From NCBI RefSeq assembly GCF_020859565.1, contig NZ_JAJHUO010000029.1:92938-156937 (forward strand): DNA of 64,000 nt. The letters are read 5' to 3'. The stretch is from Saccharothrix luteola. GTDB lineage: Bacteria; Actinomycetota; Actinomycetes; Mycobacteriales; Pseudonocardiaceae. A program made the position numbers and the translations under genes. The notes under the pieces are model-generated. The model was not told the origin of the DNA. It saw only the letters and a program-made list of their open reading frames with translations, and searched no databases. The stretch's first letter is position 1, and each line of letters begins with the position of its first letter. This document shows positions 25,476-34,309 of this stretch, in pieces.

Positions 25476-25504
25476 TTGACTCAGGTACCCCCCAGGGGTA
25501 TGAA
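25476..25504 (+). promoter_or_regulatory. Copper-operon promoter with CsoR operator
   Basis: TTGACT (25476-25481), a 17-base spacer, and TATGAA (25499-25504) form a near-ideal primary-sigma promoter. The spacer contains TACCCC-CCA-GGGGTA (25486-25500), matching the known CsoR-type operator (two inverted TACCCC/GGGGTA halves). Apo-CsoR would block the promoter and copper-bound CsoR would release it. Confidence 0.8.
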
Positions 25505-25546
25505 TATCCCCGACGGGCACGCTACCGGTGACCGAAGGGAGTGGAC

Positions 25547-25828
25547 ATGCGGGGTTACACCTCCGGCAAGGACGACGTCCTCAAGCGCTTGCGCCGGGTC
25601 GAGGGGCAGGTCCGCGGGCTGCAGCGAATGGTGGAGGACGACGAGTACTGCATCGACGTCCTGACCCAGATCGCGGCGGCGACCAAGGCGCTCCAGGCCG
25701 TCTCCCTCGGGCTGCTCGACGAGCACCTGAAGCACTGCGTAGCCGATGCCCTCACCCAGGGCGGCGAGAACGCCGACGCGAAGGTCCGCGAAGCGAGCGA
25801 GGCGATCGCCCGCTTGGTGCGCTCCTAG
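25547..25828 (+). CDS. csoR: CsoR-family copper-sensing repressor
   Basis: 93 residues, all-helical DUF156/CsoR fold. The Cu(I) ligands Cys35 (DEYCIDVL), His60 and Cys64 (DEHLKHCV) are present in the C-H-C pattern of copper sensors, and VLKRLRRVEGQVRGLQRM is the DNA-contact helix. ATG 25547 follows AGGGAG by a normal distance; a GTG two codons earlier is possible. It heads the copper operon csoR-copZ-exported protein-copA and represses from the operator at 25486-25500. Confidence 0.94.
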   Translation: MRGYTSGKDDVLKRLRRVEGQVRGLQRMVEDDEYCIDVLTQIAAATKALQAVSLGLLDEHLKHCVADALTQGGENADAKVREASEAIARLVRS

Positions 25829-25892
25829 CAGTCCGCCGGCCACCCGAGCTCGCACCCGAACCCGAACCGGATCAACGAACCAGGAGCACCCG

Positions 25893-26099
25893 ATGGCCGA
25901 GTCCACTTTCACCGTCACCGGCATGACCTGCGGCCACTGCGTCGCGTCCGTGACCGAAGAGGTCACCAAGATCGACGGCGTGACCGGCGTGGCCGTCGAC
26001 CTGCCGACGGGCGCGGTCAAGGTGACCAGCGCCGCCCCGGTCGCCGAGTCGGACGTCCGCGCGGCCGTCGAGGAAGCGGGCTACGCCCTCGCCGGCTGA
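25893..26099 (+). CDS. copZ: CopZ-type copper chaperone
   Basis: 68-residue heavy-metal-associated domain. The metal loop is VTGMTCGHCVASV (Cys about 12 and 15) in a beta-alpha-beta-beta-alpha-beta ferredoxin-like layout (GVTGVAVDLPTGAVKVTS; VAESDVRAAVEEAGYAL). The ATG has AGGAG 6 bases upstream. It lies 64 bases after csoR and delivers Cu(I) to the CopA ATPase encoded two genes on. Confidence 0.93.
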   Translation: MAESTFTVTGMTCGHCVASVTEEVTKIDGVTGVAVDLPTGAVKVTSAAPVAESDVRAAVEEAGYALAG

Positions 26100-26243
26100 C
26101 CCGGGGACCGACCGGAACCCGATCGAGCCGACCCAACCCCGATCCAACCCGGACCGGGCCCGGACACCGCATGACCACGGCACAGCAGCCGACCCCGGAG
26201 CCCGTCGAACCCGGCGGGCTCCACCAGTCTCGAGGACTGACCA

Positions 26244-27197
26244 ATGAACACAGCAGCGAAGCTCTCCGCCTACGGTGCGGTACTCGCCCTGGTCGCCGGT
26301 GGCGCCTGGGCGGCCGGTAGCGCTGTCGGTCCCTTCGCCGCCGAAGCCGCTCAGAGCGGCCACGACGGCACGTCCGGCGCTGAGGGCGCCGGCCACGGGG
26401 ACGACCACGGCGGCACCGTCGCGGAGACCGCGCGGAACGACCAGCCCGCGGGGCTGGCGTCGTCCAGGGGCGGCTACACCCTCACGCCCACCGACACGAC
26501 GTTGACCACGGGAACCGACTCCTTCTCCTTCCGCATCCTCGGCCCCGACGGCGCGGCGGTCACCGCCTTCGACGTCGAGCACGACAAGCGGATGCACCTC
26601 ATCGCCGTCCGCCGCGACACCTCCAACTTCCGGCACGTCCACCCCGAGATGGCGTCGGACGGGACGTGGACCGTGCCCCTGAGCCTTCCCGACGCCGGCA
26701 GCTACCGCGTGTTCGCCGACTTCAAGCCGACCGGTGGCGAAGGGGTCACGCTCGGTGTCGACGTCAACGCGGCGGGTGCGTTCGAACCGCGCTCCTACGA
26801 GCCGTCACGCGTCGCCGAGGTCGACGGCTACCAGGTCCGCCTCGACGGCGACCTCGTGCCCGGCAAGGCCTCGTCGGTGCGACTGAGCGTGAGCAAGGAC
26901 GGCGTGCCGGTCACCGACCTGCAGCCCTACCTGGCGGCGTACGGTCACCTGGTGGCGCTGCGTGAGGGCGACCTGGCCTACCTCCACGTGCACCCGGAGG
27001 GCGCTCCCGGCGACGGCCGGACACCGGCCGGTCCGGAGATCGCGTTCGTCGCCGAGGTGCCCTCAGCGGGCGGGTACCGGTTGTTCCTGGACTTCCAGCA
27101 CAACGGCGTCGTGCGCACGGCCGAGTTCACGGTGGACACCGGTGGCGACCACGCCGAGGAGCCGCACGCCGAAGAGACGGAGCACGGCCATGGCTGA
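26244..27197 (+). CDS. Exported His-rich copper-associated protein
   Basis: 317 residues. An N-terminal export signal or anchor (about 5-35) is followed by a His/Gly/Asp-rich stretch (GHDGTSGAEGAGHGDDHGG) that can bind metal. Two similar beta domains follow, each with a His-x-His-Pro-Glu motif (RHVHPEM, about 131; YLHVHPEG, about 250). The C-terminus is again His/Glu-rich (HAEEPHAEETEHGHG). The protein is conserved between copZ and copA in actinomycete copper operons. Extracytoplasmic copper binding is inferred. Its stop overlaps copA by 8 bases, so it is co-translated with the pump. Confidence 0.82.
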   Translation: MNTAAKLSAYGAVLALVAGGAWAAGSAVGPFAAEAAQSGHDGTSGAEGAGHGDDHGGTVAETARNDQPAGLASSRGGYTLTPTDTTLTTGTDSFSFRILGPDGAAVTAFDVEHDKRMHLIAVRRDTSNFRHVHPEMASDGTWTVPLSLPDAGSYRVFADFKPTGGEGVTLGVDVNAAGAFEPRSYEPSRVAEVDGYQVRLDGDLVPGKASSVRLSVSKDGVPVTDLQPYLAAYGHLVALREGDLAYLHVHPEGAPGDGRTPAGPEIAFVAEVPSAGGYRLFLDFQHNGVVRTAEFTVDTGGDHAEEPHAEETEHGHG

Positions 27198-29478
27198 CAC
27201 CCGCCTCGAACTGGCGATCACCGGCATGACCTGCGCCTCGTGCGCGGCCCGGATCGAGCGCAAGCTGAACAAGCTCGACGGCGTGACCGCGACCGTCAAC
27301 TACGCGACCGAGAAGGCGCGCGTCACGTTCCCCGACGACCTCGACCCGCAGACCCTGGTCGAGCAGGTCGAGGCCGCCGGCTACCAGGCCACCCTGCCCG
27401 TGATCGAAGCCGACCAGCCCGCGACACCGGCCGACGACGACCCGACCGCCACGCTCCGGCAGCGGCTGATCGGGTCCGCGGTCCTCTCCGTCCCGGTGGT
27501 CCTGCTCGCCATGGTCCCGGCGCTGCAGTTCACCTACTGGCAGTGGATCTCCCTCACGCTGGCGGCCCCGGTGCTGGTCTGGGGCGCGTGGCCGTTCCAC
27601 CGCGCCGCGTGGGCGAACCTGCGCCACGGCGCGGCGACCATGGACACGTTGATCTCCATGGGCACGATCGCCGCGTTCGCCTGGTCGTTGTACGCGTTGC
27701 TGTTCGGCACCGCGGGCACGCCTGGCATGACGCACCCGTTCGAGTTCACGATCTCGCGCACCGACGGCGCCGGCGCGATCTACCTGGAGGTGGCGGCCGG
27801 GGTGACGACGTTCATCCTGGCGGGTCGCTACTTCGAGGCCCGGTCGAAGCGGCGGGCCGGTGCGGCTCTCCGCGCCTTGCTCGAACTCGGTGCGAAGGAC
27901 GTCGCCGTGCTGCGCGACGGCCGGGAGACCCGCATCCCGATCGGCGAGCTCGCGGTCGGCGACCGGTTCGTGGTCCGGCCGGGGGAGAAGATCGCCACCG
28001 ACGGCGTGGTGGCCGACGGCAGTTCGGCGGTCGACGCGAGCATGCTGACCGGCGAGTCCGCGCCGGTCGAGGTCGGTCCCGGTGACGCGGTGGTCGGCGC
28101 GACCGTGAACGCGGGTGGCCGGCTCGTGGTCCGCGCGACGCGGATCGGCGGCGACACCCAGCTCGCGCAGATGGCCGAGCTGGTCGAGGACGCGCAGAAC
28201 GGCAAGGCGCAGGCCCAACGGCTCGCCGACCGGATCTCCGCGATCTTCGTGCCCGTCGTGATCGCCCTCGCGGTCGGCACCCTGGCGTTCTGGCTCGGCG
28301 CGGGCGGTGGCGTGTCGGGAGCGTTCACGGCGGCGGTCGCGGTGCTGATCATCGCGTGCCCGTGCGCCCTGGGCCTGGCCACGCCGACCGCGTTGCTGGT
28401 CGGCACCGGGCGCGGCGCGCAGCTGGGCATCCTGATCAAGGGGCCGGAGGTGCTGGAGTCGACCCGGCGCGTCGACACCGTGGTGCTGGACAAGACCGGC
28501 ACCGTCACCACCGGGCGGATGAGCCTGGTGTCGGTGCACACCGCGCCCGGCGTCGACGAGGACGAGGTGCTGCGGCTGGCCGGTGCGCTGGAGCACGCCT
28601 CCGAGCACCCGATCGCCAAGGCCGTCGCGGCCGGTGCTCTCGAGCGCGTCGGTGAGCTGCCCGAGGTCGAGGGCTTCCAGAACGTCGAAGGGCTGGGCGT
28701 GCAGGGCGTGGTCGACGGGCACGCGCTGATCGTGGGGCGTGAGCGGCTGCTGGCCGAGTGGGGCGTCCACCTGGACGGTCCGCCGGCCGAGGCCAAGCGC
28801 GCGGCGGAGGAGCAGGGGCGCACCGCGGTCCTGGTGGCCTGGGACGGCGAGGCGCGGGCGGTGCTGGTCGTGGCGGACACCGTGAAGCCGACGTCCGCCG
28901 AAGCCGTCCGCCAGTTCCGCGCGCTCGGCCTGACCCCCGTGCTGCTGACCGGTGACAACGAGGCGGCGGCCCGTGCGGTCGCGGCCGAGGTCGGGATCAC
29001 CGAGGTCATCGCCGAGGTGCTGCCGAAGGACAAGGTCGACGTCATCACGCGCCTGCAGTCCGAGGGCAAGGTCGTCGCGATGGTCGGTGACGGCGTGAAC
29101 GACGCCGCGGCGCTCGCGAAGGCCGACCTCGGCCTGGCCATGGGCACCGGCACCGACGCGGCGATCGAGGCGAGCGACCTGACGCTCGTGCGGGGTGACC
29201 TGCGTGCGGCGGCGGACGCGATCCGGCTGTCCCGGCGGACCCTCGCCACGATCAAGGGCAACCTGTTCTGGGCGTTCGCGTACAACGTCGCCGCGCTGCC
29301 GCTCGCCGCGGCCGGCCTGCTCAACCCGATGATCGCCGGAGCAGCCATGGCGTTCTCCAGCGTGTTCGTGGTGTCGAACAGCCTGCGGCTGCGCGGCTTC
29401 CGCAGCACCGCGACCACCAGGTCGCGGCCGAGCCGTTCGGCGGAGTCGGCGCAGGACAAGGTGCCCGCCGCCGTCTGA
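27190..29478 (+). CDS. copA: Copper-exporting P1B-type ATPase CopA
   Basis: 762 residues. One N-terminal metal-binding domain has GMTCASCAARIE. Membrane helices surround the transport motif IACPCALGLATPTA (CPC). The actuator TGES is in MLTGESAPVEVG, the phosphorylation loop is DKTGTVTTGRM, the nucleotide site has EHPIAKAV (HP), and the hinge is MVGDGVNDAAALA. NLFWAFAYN and MAFSSVFVVSNSLRLR in the last helices are Cu(I)-ATPase signatures. The ATG at 27190 overlaps the previous gene by 8 bases. A strong terminator follows. Confidence 0.96.
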   Translation: MADTRLELAITGMTCASCAARIERKLNKLDGVTATVNYATEKARVTFPDDLDPQTLVEQVEAAGYQATLPVIEADQPATPADDDPTATLRQRLIGSAVLSVPVVLLAMVPALQFTYWQWISLTLAAPVLVWGAWPFHRAAWANLRHGAATMDTLISMGTIAAFAWSLYALLFGTAGTPGMTHPFEFTISRTDGAGAIYLEVAAGVTTFILAGRYFEARSKRRAGAALRALLELGAKDVAVLRDGRETRIPIGELAVGDRFVVRPGEKIATDGVVADGSSAVDASMLTGESAPVEVGPGDAVVGATVNAGGRLVVRATRIGGDTQLAQMAELVEDAQNGKAQAQRLADRISAIFVPVVIALAVGTLAFWLGAGGGVSGAFTAAVAVLIIACPCALGLATPTALLVGTGRGAQLGILIKGPEVLESTRRVDTVVLDKTGTVTTGRMSLVSVHTAPGVDEDEVLRLAGALEHASEHPIAKAVAAGALERVGELPEVEGFQNVEGLGVQGVVDGHALIVGRERLLAEWGVHLDGPPAEAKRAAEEQGRTAVLVAWDGEARAVLVVADTVKPTSAEAVRQFRALGLTPVLLTGDNEAAARAVAAEVGITEVIAEVLPKDKVDVITRLQSEGKVVAMVGDGVNDAAALAKADLGLAMGTGTDAAIEASDLTLVRGDLRAAADAIRLSRRTLATIKGNLFWAFAYNVAALPLAAAGLLNPMIAGAAMAFSSVFVVSNSLRLRGFRSTATTRSRPSRSAESAQDKVPAAV

Positions 29479-29490
29479 CCGCGCTTCACC

Positions 29491-29521
29491 GTGGCCCGGA
29501 GCCGAACCGGCTCCGGGCCAC
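29491..29521 (+). terminator. Terminator of the copper operon
   Basis: GTGGCCCGGAGCCG (29491-29504) and CGGCTCCGGGCCAC (29508-29521) form a perfect 14-base-pair stem with a 3-base loop, 12 bases after the copA stop. There is no T tract, as is usual in high-GC actinomycetes. Confidence 0.8.
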
Positions 29522-29532
29522 ATCGCCTTGTG

Positions 29533-29642
29533 CTGAGCGTTGAACTCGGGGGTCCTGAACGTAGGACTCTCGGGCTCTGAACGTAGGACTCTCGCGTTCT
29601 GAGCGTTCGACACCCGCGTTCTGAAGGTTGGACACGCGGGCT
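29533..29642. repeat. Five tandem 22-bp repeats at a convergent junction
   Basis: Five contiguous units of exactly 22 bases start at 29533, 29555, 29577, 29599 and 29621. Each begins CTGA(A/G)(C/G)GT(T/A), continues (G/C)(A/G)AC, and ends in a CG-rich tail. The last unit runs into the stop codon of the acetyltransferase gene. The same family occurs at 54651-54857, also between convergent genes. Units abut without spacers, so this is not a CRISPR array. Confidence 0.85.
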
Positions 29643-30216
29643 AGTGCGGGAGGCGCCAGTGCGGGCGCAGGAGTGGGCCGTCGTCGGGGAGGGCGAGCGG
29701 GGCTCCGGACGGGGTGAAGCCGTGCCGGGCGTAGAGGGCGGCGCTGCGCGCGGTGCTCGCTTCCAGGTACACCGCCTGGCGTTCGGTGTCGGCGCGGGTG
29801 AGGCGGTGGCGCAGGATGGCGGAGCCCACGCCCCGCCCCCGGCTCTCCGGGGTCACCGCCATCGACGCCAGGTAGAGGTGCGGCACGTCGGGGTGGGGGA
29901 GCGCGACCACCGCCGCCATCCGCCGCAACGCCGGGTTCGCCCTGGCCAGCTCCGCCACCGCCTCCGCCTGCCGCCGCAAGGGCTCGGCGGACTCCAACGC
30001 CATCCACGTGGACACACCGACTACAGCCCCGTCACGTTCGGCGACCACCACCTCCTGCTCGATCACCGCCTGCGCCAGCCACTCGCGGAACAGCTCGGTG
30101 AAGTCGTGGTCGGCCATCGCCCACTCGGTCACGGCCTCGTCCGCGCACGCTGCCGCGTAGGCCGGGGCGATCCGGTCCAGCTCATCGACATCGGCGATTT
30201 TTCGTACGCTGTACAC
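29641..30216 (-). CDS. GNAT-family N-acetyltransferase
   Basis: 191 residues. The acetyl-CoA site is LYLASMAVTPESRGRGVGSAIL (Q/RxxGxG/A form), followed by AVYLEASTARSAALYARHGF, the usual helix and strand closing the GNAT fold. The N-terminal half (VDELDRIAPAYAAACADEAV) is similar to uncharacterised GNATs. The GTG at 30216 (VYSVRKIADVDEL) is chosen because it starts the first strand; the frame upstream is open but polar. Substrate unknown. It is divergent from the TetR regulator, a possible regulatory pairing. Confidence 0.85.
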   Translation of the reverse strand: MYSVRKIADVDELDRIAPAYAAACADEAVTEWAMADHDFTELFREWLAQAVIEQEVVVAERDGAVVGVSTWMALESAEPLRRQAEAVAELARANPALRRMAAVVALPHPDVPHLYLASMAVTPESRGRGVGSAILRHRLTRADTERQAVYLEASTARSAALYARHGFTPSGAPLALPDDGPLLRPHWRLPH

Positions 30217-30296
30217 AGGAACAGTGTTGCCAAGGATGCAACCCGGTTCGAGGCTATACGTCACACAACCGGGGCGTGACGAAAAGGAGGCCGGCC

Positions 30297-31184
30297 GTGC
30301 GTTGCGCGCAGTGCGGCGCCGAGCTGGCGCAACCGGCCCGAGGCCGACCCCGGCGGTACTGCGGCAGGGCCTGCCAGGCACGGGCATACCGTGCGCGCAA
30401 GGACGGCGCACGCACCCAGCGGTCCTTTGTGGACAAAGCGGGTAGCGTGCCGCTCGACCGCGTGCCGCTCGACCGCGACCTGGTGGTCCGCACCGCCATC
30501 CGACTCGCCGACGCCGATGGGCTCGCCACCGTCTCCATGCGACTCGTCGCCGCCCGGCTCGGCACCTCCACGATGTCGTTGTACCAACACGTGTCCAGCA
30601 AGGACGACCTCGTCACGGCCATGGTCGACACCGTCCTCGCCGAACACCGCCCACCCCCGCCGCACGCGACCGGCTGGCGCGCCCTGCTCGAGCACGAGGC
30701 CCGCGAGGAATGGGCGCTCTACCAACGACACCCGTGGTCGCTGACCGCCCTCGCCACCAGCCGCCCGCCACTGGGCCGCGCGCTCCTGGAGACGGTGGAC
30801 CGGTTCCTCTCCGCCCTCGCCCTCGACCACCGCACCGCGCTCCCGGTGTACCTGCTGGTGAGCGGGTACGTGCAGGGCACGGCCCTGATGGCGGTGGCCG
30901 AGTTCGAAGCGACCCGCGACACCGGCGTCAGCTCGCACAGCTGGTGGCACGCCCGGCTCGGCCGCCTCGGGGGCGTGGTCGGTTCCAACCGCTACCCCTG
31001 GCTCACCGAACTGGCCGCCGCCGACCCACCGACCACCGCCGACCTCGACGGCTGGTTCGACTTCGGCCTGCACCGCGTCCTGGACGGCATCGCCTCCTTC
31101 CTCGAACCCGATGAACCCGGCGAACCCGTCAGCGCCCACAACACCGACGAACCCGGCTCAAGCACGCCCGATCGCCGAGGTTGA
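30297..31184 (+). CDS. TetR-family regulator with N-terminal zinc ribbon
   Basis: 295 residues. The first 30 carry CAQC and a later C-x3-C (YCGRAC), a small four-cysteine zinc ribbon of the type seen before some actinobacterial TetR domains. The TetR helix-turn-helix follows at about 50-100 (DGLATVSMRLVAARLGTSTM, SLYQHVSSKDDLVTAMVD) and then a tetracycline-repressor-like ligand domain. The start at GTG 30297 has AAGGAGG 6 bases upstream; the GTG at 30276 is weaker. The last 27 bases overlap the LacI gene tail to tail. Confidence 0.87.
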   Translation: MRCAQCGAELAQPARGRPRRYCGRACQARAYRARKDGARTQRSFVDKAGSVPLDRVPLDRDLVVRTAIRLADADGLATVSMRLVAARLGTSTMSLYQHVSSKDDLVTAMVDTVLAEHRPPPPHATGWRALLEHEAREEWALYQRHPWSLTALATSRPPLGRALLETVDRFLSALALDHRTALPVYLLVSGYVQGTALMAVAEFEATRDTGVSSHSWWHARLGRLGGVVGSNRYPWLTELAAADPPTTADLDGWFDFGLHRVLDGIASFLEPDEPGEPVSAHNTDEPGSSTPDRRG

Positions 31185-32183
31185 CTCACGCACGACGAGC
31201 CGGCACGGCTGCCGGACCACCCCCGACGGCCGACGCCCGTCCAACGCGTCGAACAGGTACCGCGCCGCCGTCGTGCCCAACCGCTCCAGGTCCAGGTCCA
31301 CGGTCGTCAACGGCGGCCGGCAGTCGGCGGCGAAGTCCTCCCAGTTGTCGTAGCCGACGATCGCCACGTCCTCCGGTATCCGCTTCCCCAAGCGGGACAA
31401 CGTGTCCGCGACACCCGTCGCGATCTGGTCGTTGCCGCAGAACACCGCGTCCACCTCGGGATCGGTGGCCAGCAGGACCCCCGCCGCGTGCCGTCCCCAG
31501 CGCTGCGACCACTCGCCGTACAGCGGCGCGCCGCCCGCCGGCGCCAACCCGTGCTCGCCGAGCACCCGGTGCAACGCGGTCACGCGGTCACGGGCCGCAC
31601 GATACGTCTGCGGGCCGGTGATGTGACCGATCCGCTTGCGCTGCAACGACACCAGGTGCTCCACCGCCAACCGCGCGCCACCCTCGTCGTCGGCGATCAC
31701 CGACAGGTCGTCCGGGTCGCTGGACTCGCAGTACACGTACACGACCGGCACCGGGATGTCGCGGGTCAGCGACGGCCGGATGTCGTTGTCGTCGCCCAGG
31801 ATGATGAACCCGTCGACCTGCCTGGCCAGCAACGTGCTGATGTAGTGCCGGCGCCGGATCGCGTCACCGCGCGCGTCGCACAGCAGCACCGACATCTGCT
31901 CGTTGGCCAACGCGTTCTCCACCCCCAGCAGGATCGGGATGGCGAACCGGCCGCCGAGCTCGTCGGTGAGCAGGCCGATCGTGCGCGTCCGCCCCGAGAT
32001 CAACCCGCGAGCCAGCGCGTTGGGCTGGAACGACAACTCGGCGGCGGCACGCAGCACGCGTTCGCGGGTGGCGGGCGCGACCTCGTCCCTGGCGTTGATG
32101 GCCTTGGACGCGGTGGAGATCGAGACGCCGGCCAGCCGCGCCACGTCGCTGAGGGTCACCGCATCGGACCGCCGTCTGCCCAT
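31158..32183 (-). CDS. LacI-family repressor of the arabinoside locus
   Basis: 341 residues. The N-terminal helix-turn-helix and hinge (about 9-60) read VTLSDVARLAGVSISTASKA and FQPNALARGL. A periplasmic-binding-protein-like sugar domain follows (IGLLTDELGGRFAIPILLGVE; DAVFCGNDQIATGVAD; PEDVAIVGYDNWEDFA; PPLTTVDLDLERLG). It is divergent from the GH127 gene, and two AT-rich palindromes typical of LacI operators lie in between. It is the likely sugar-responsive switch for 32.3-45.6 kb. Confidence 0.94.
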   Translation of the reverse strand: MGRRRSDAVTLSDVARLAGVSISTASKAINARDEVAPATRERVLRAAAELSFQPNALARGLISGRTRTIGLLTDELGGRFAIPILLGVENALANEQMSVLLCDARGDAIRRRHYISTLLARQVDGFIILGDDNDIRPSLTRDIPVPVVYVYCESSDPDDLSVIADDEGGARLAVEHLVSLQRKRIGHITGPQTYRAARDRVTALHRVLGEHGLAPAGGAPLYGEWSQRWGRHAAGVLLATDPEVDAVFCGNDQIATGVADTLSRLGKRIPEDVAIVGYDNWEDFAADCRPPLTTVDLDLERLGTTAARYLFDALDGRRPSGVVRQPCRLVVRESTSAIGRA

Positions 32184-32190
32184 CGAAAGC

Positions 32191-32308
32191 CTTTCGAAAA
32201 GTTTGTCGAACGCCGAATCGATTGTAGGCGCTCTTCACGACCGTGAACCGCCATCGTGGACGACATTCCCGAGCCGCCACAAGGACGATTGCCGAAAAGG
32301 TTTTCGGC
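32191..32308. promoter_or_regulatory. Two LacI-type operators in the divergent spacer
   Basis: GCCGAAAA-GG-TTTTCGGC (32291-32308) is a perfect 18-base palindrome 42 bases before the GH127 start. CTTTCGAAAAG (32191-32201), an imperfect relative with the same TTTCGAAA core, lies 7 bases upstream of the lacI-type start codon. Two sites about 100 bases apart allow autoregulation and repression of the glycosidase/importer operon. Confidence 0.7.
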
Positions 32309-32350
32309 TGCCAGAGTGCTGGACGGGCACACGAACCGCGGGAGGTTGGG

Positions 32351-34267
32351 ATGACAGTGACGTCGCCGGACACCACTGCCGTCGGGGGACGTCCCGTCGT
32401 GCCGTCGCGGGGGAAGCTGCGCCCGCTCGGCCAGGACGAGGTCCGGATCACCGGCGGTTTCTGGCGCGCCCGCCAGGACGTCAACGCCACCGCCACCATC
32501 CCGCACGCCCGGTCGTGGATGGACCGGCTCGGCTGGACCGGCAACTTCGCCGGCCCCGACGCGACCCCCGCCACCCGCCGCGGCCGGGAGTTCACCGACT
32601 CCGAGGTCTACAAGCTGCTGGAGGCGATGTCCTGGGAGGTCGGCCGCACGGGTGCGCCCGGAGCCCTCGACGCGCAGATCACCGAGCTGACCGGCGTGAT
32701 CGCGGCGGCCCAGGCGGCGGACGGCTACCTGCACACCGCGTTCGGCCGCCCGGGTCAACCCGCCCGGTACAGCGACATGCTGTGGGGCCACGAGCTCTAC
32801 TGCACCGGGCACCTGCTGCAAGCCGCCGTCGCCCGGGCCCGCACCCGCGGCGGTGACGCCGACCCGCTCCTGGCCGTGGCCCGCCGCGCCGCCGACCACG
32901 TCTGCGAGGCGTTCGGACCCGACGGCACGCCCGGCGTCTGCGGCCACCCGGAGGTCGAGCTCGGACTCGTGGAGCTGGCCCGCCTCACCGGCGAGCAGCG
33001 CTACCTGGACCAAGCCGCCCTGTTCGTCGAACGCCGCGGCCACCGGACGTTGCCGCGCCACCACTTCGGCTGGTCGTACTTCAGCGACGACCGGCCCGTC
33101 CGGCAGGCGGAAGTCCTGCACGGCCACGCCGTCCGCGCGCTCTACCTCGCCGCCGGCGCGGTGGACGTCGCGGTCGAGACGGGCGACGACGAGCTGCTCC
33201 AGACCGTCGCCGCCCAGTTCGACCGGACGTTGGCCCGGCGCACCTACCTCACCGGCGGCATGGGTTCGCGGCACGCCGACGAGGCGTTCGGCGACGACTT
33301 CGTGCTGCCGTCGGACCGCGCGTACTCCGAGACGTGCGCCGGGGTGGCCGCGATCATGCTGGCCTGGCGGCTGTTGCTGGCCACCGGTGACGGCCGCTAC
33401 GACGAGGTGATCGAGCGGATCCTCTACAACGTGGTCGCGACCGCGATCGGCGACGACGGCCGGTCCTTCTTCTACGCCCACACCCTGCACCAGCGCACGT
33501 TCACCGCCGCGTTGGCCGACGACGAGGAGCAGCTCGGGTTCGGCGGCGGGCCGAGGGCGCCGTGGTTCGAGGTGTCGTGCTGCCTGCCGAACGCGGCACG
33601 CCTGCTGGCCGGGCTCTCGTGCTACCTCGTCACGGCTGACGACACGGGCGTGCGGCTGCACCAGTACGTCGACGCCGAGATCTCCACCCGGCTCGACGAC
33701 GGCCGCGAGGTGGGGTTGCAGGTGCGCACCGGCCTGCCCGACGAGGGCACGGTGGCCGTGCGCGTGACCAGGACCGACGACCAGCCTTGGTCGATCACCC
33801 TGCGCGTACCGCGGTGGGCGGCGGGCGCGGAGCTCGTCACCACCCACGGCCGGCGGCAGGTGCCGGTGGGCGACATCGTCGTGTACCGGTCGTTCGCGGT
33901 CGGCGAGGAGATCCGGCTGGAGCTGCCGACGCGGCCCCGCTTCACCGCCCCCGACCCGAGGATCGACGCGACGCGCGGGTGCGTGGCCGTGGAACGCGGG
34001 CCGCTGGTGTACTGCGCCGAGTCCGACGGCGCGGCCGACCTCGACGTGCTGCGCGTGGACGACACCGTGCCGCCGGTCGACGGCGAGGCGGGCGTCGAGG
34101 TCCGCGCCCGGTTCGACGCGCCCGGTCCGGACGGGTGGCCCTACGGCCCGCCGGGGCCGGCCGACGCCCACGCCCAGGCGACGACCACCCCGCTGACCCT
34201 CGTGCCGTACCACCGCTGGGCGCGCGGCGGCCCGTCGACCATGCGGGTGTGGCTGCCCAGGACCTGA
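32351..34267 (+). CDS. GH127 beta-L-arabinofuranosidase, cytoplasmic
   Basis: 638 residues without export signal. It retains the zinc-thiolate active site known from Bifidobacterium HypBA1: acid/base Glu in HADEAFGDDF, the Glu and Cys of YSETCAGVA, and the CysCys pair of VSCCLPNAARLL, one of which is the nucleophile. An (alpha/alpha)6 barrel is followed by C-terminal beta domains (WSITLRVPRWAAGAELV). The predicted reaction is release of L-arabinose from beta-linked L-arabinofuranosides after import. ATG 32351 has GGAGG 5 bases upstream. It is the first gene after the LacI operator and precedes the importer. Confidence 0.92.
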   Translation: MTVTSPDTTAVGGRPVVPSRGKLRPLGQDEVRITGGFWRARQDVNATATIPHARSWMDRLGWTGNFAGPDATPATRRGREFTDSEVYKLLEAMSWEVGRTGAPGALDAQITELTGVIAAAQAADGYLHTAFGRPGQPARYSDMLWGHELYCTGHLLQAAVARARTRGGDADPLLAVARRAADHVCEAFGPDGTPGVCGHPEVELGLVELARLTGEQRYLDQAALFVERRGHRTLPRHHFGWSYFSDDRPVRQAEVLHGHAVRALYLAAGAVDVAVETGDDELLQTVAAQFDRTLARRTYLTGGMGSRHADEAFGDDFVLPSDRAYSETCAGVAAIMLAWRLLLATGDGRYDEVIERILYNVVATAIGDDGRSFFYAHTLHQRTFTAALADDEEQLGFGGGPRAPWFEVSCCLPNAARLLAGLSCYLVTADDTGVRLHQYVDAEISTRLDDGREVGLQVRTGLPDEGTVAVRVTRTDDQPWSITLRVPRWAAGAELVTTHGRRQVPVGDIVVYRSFAVGEEIRLELPTRPRFTAPDPRIDATRGCVAVERGPLVYCAESDGAADLDVLRVDDTVPPVDGEAGVEVRARFDAPGPDGWPYGPPGPADAHAQATTTPLTLVPYHRWARGGPSTMRVWLPRT

Positions 34268-34309
34268 CCGACCACTGACCCACCCGGACGGTGCTCAAAG
34301 GAGAGACCG

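Noticed and set aside
25430..25531. 33-codon frame over the copper promoter as a leader peptide
   Set aside because: It begins upstream of the mapped -35/-10 boxes, has no ribosome site and no Cys/His-rich content.
29533..29642. CRISPR array
   Set aside because: Units are contiguous 22-mers without spacers, and no cas genes are present.
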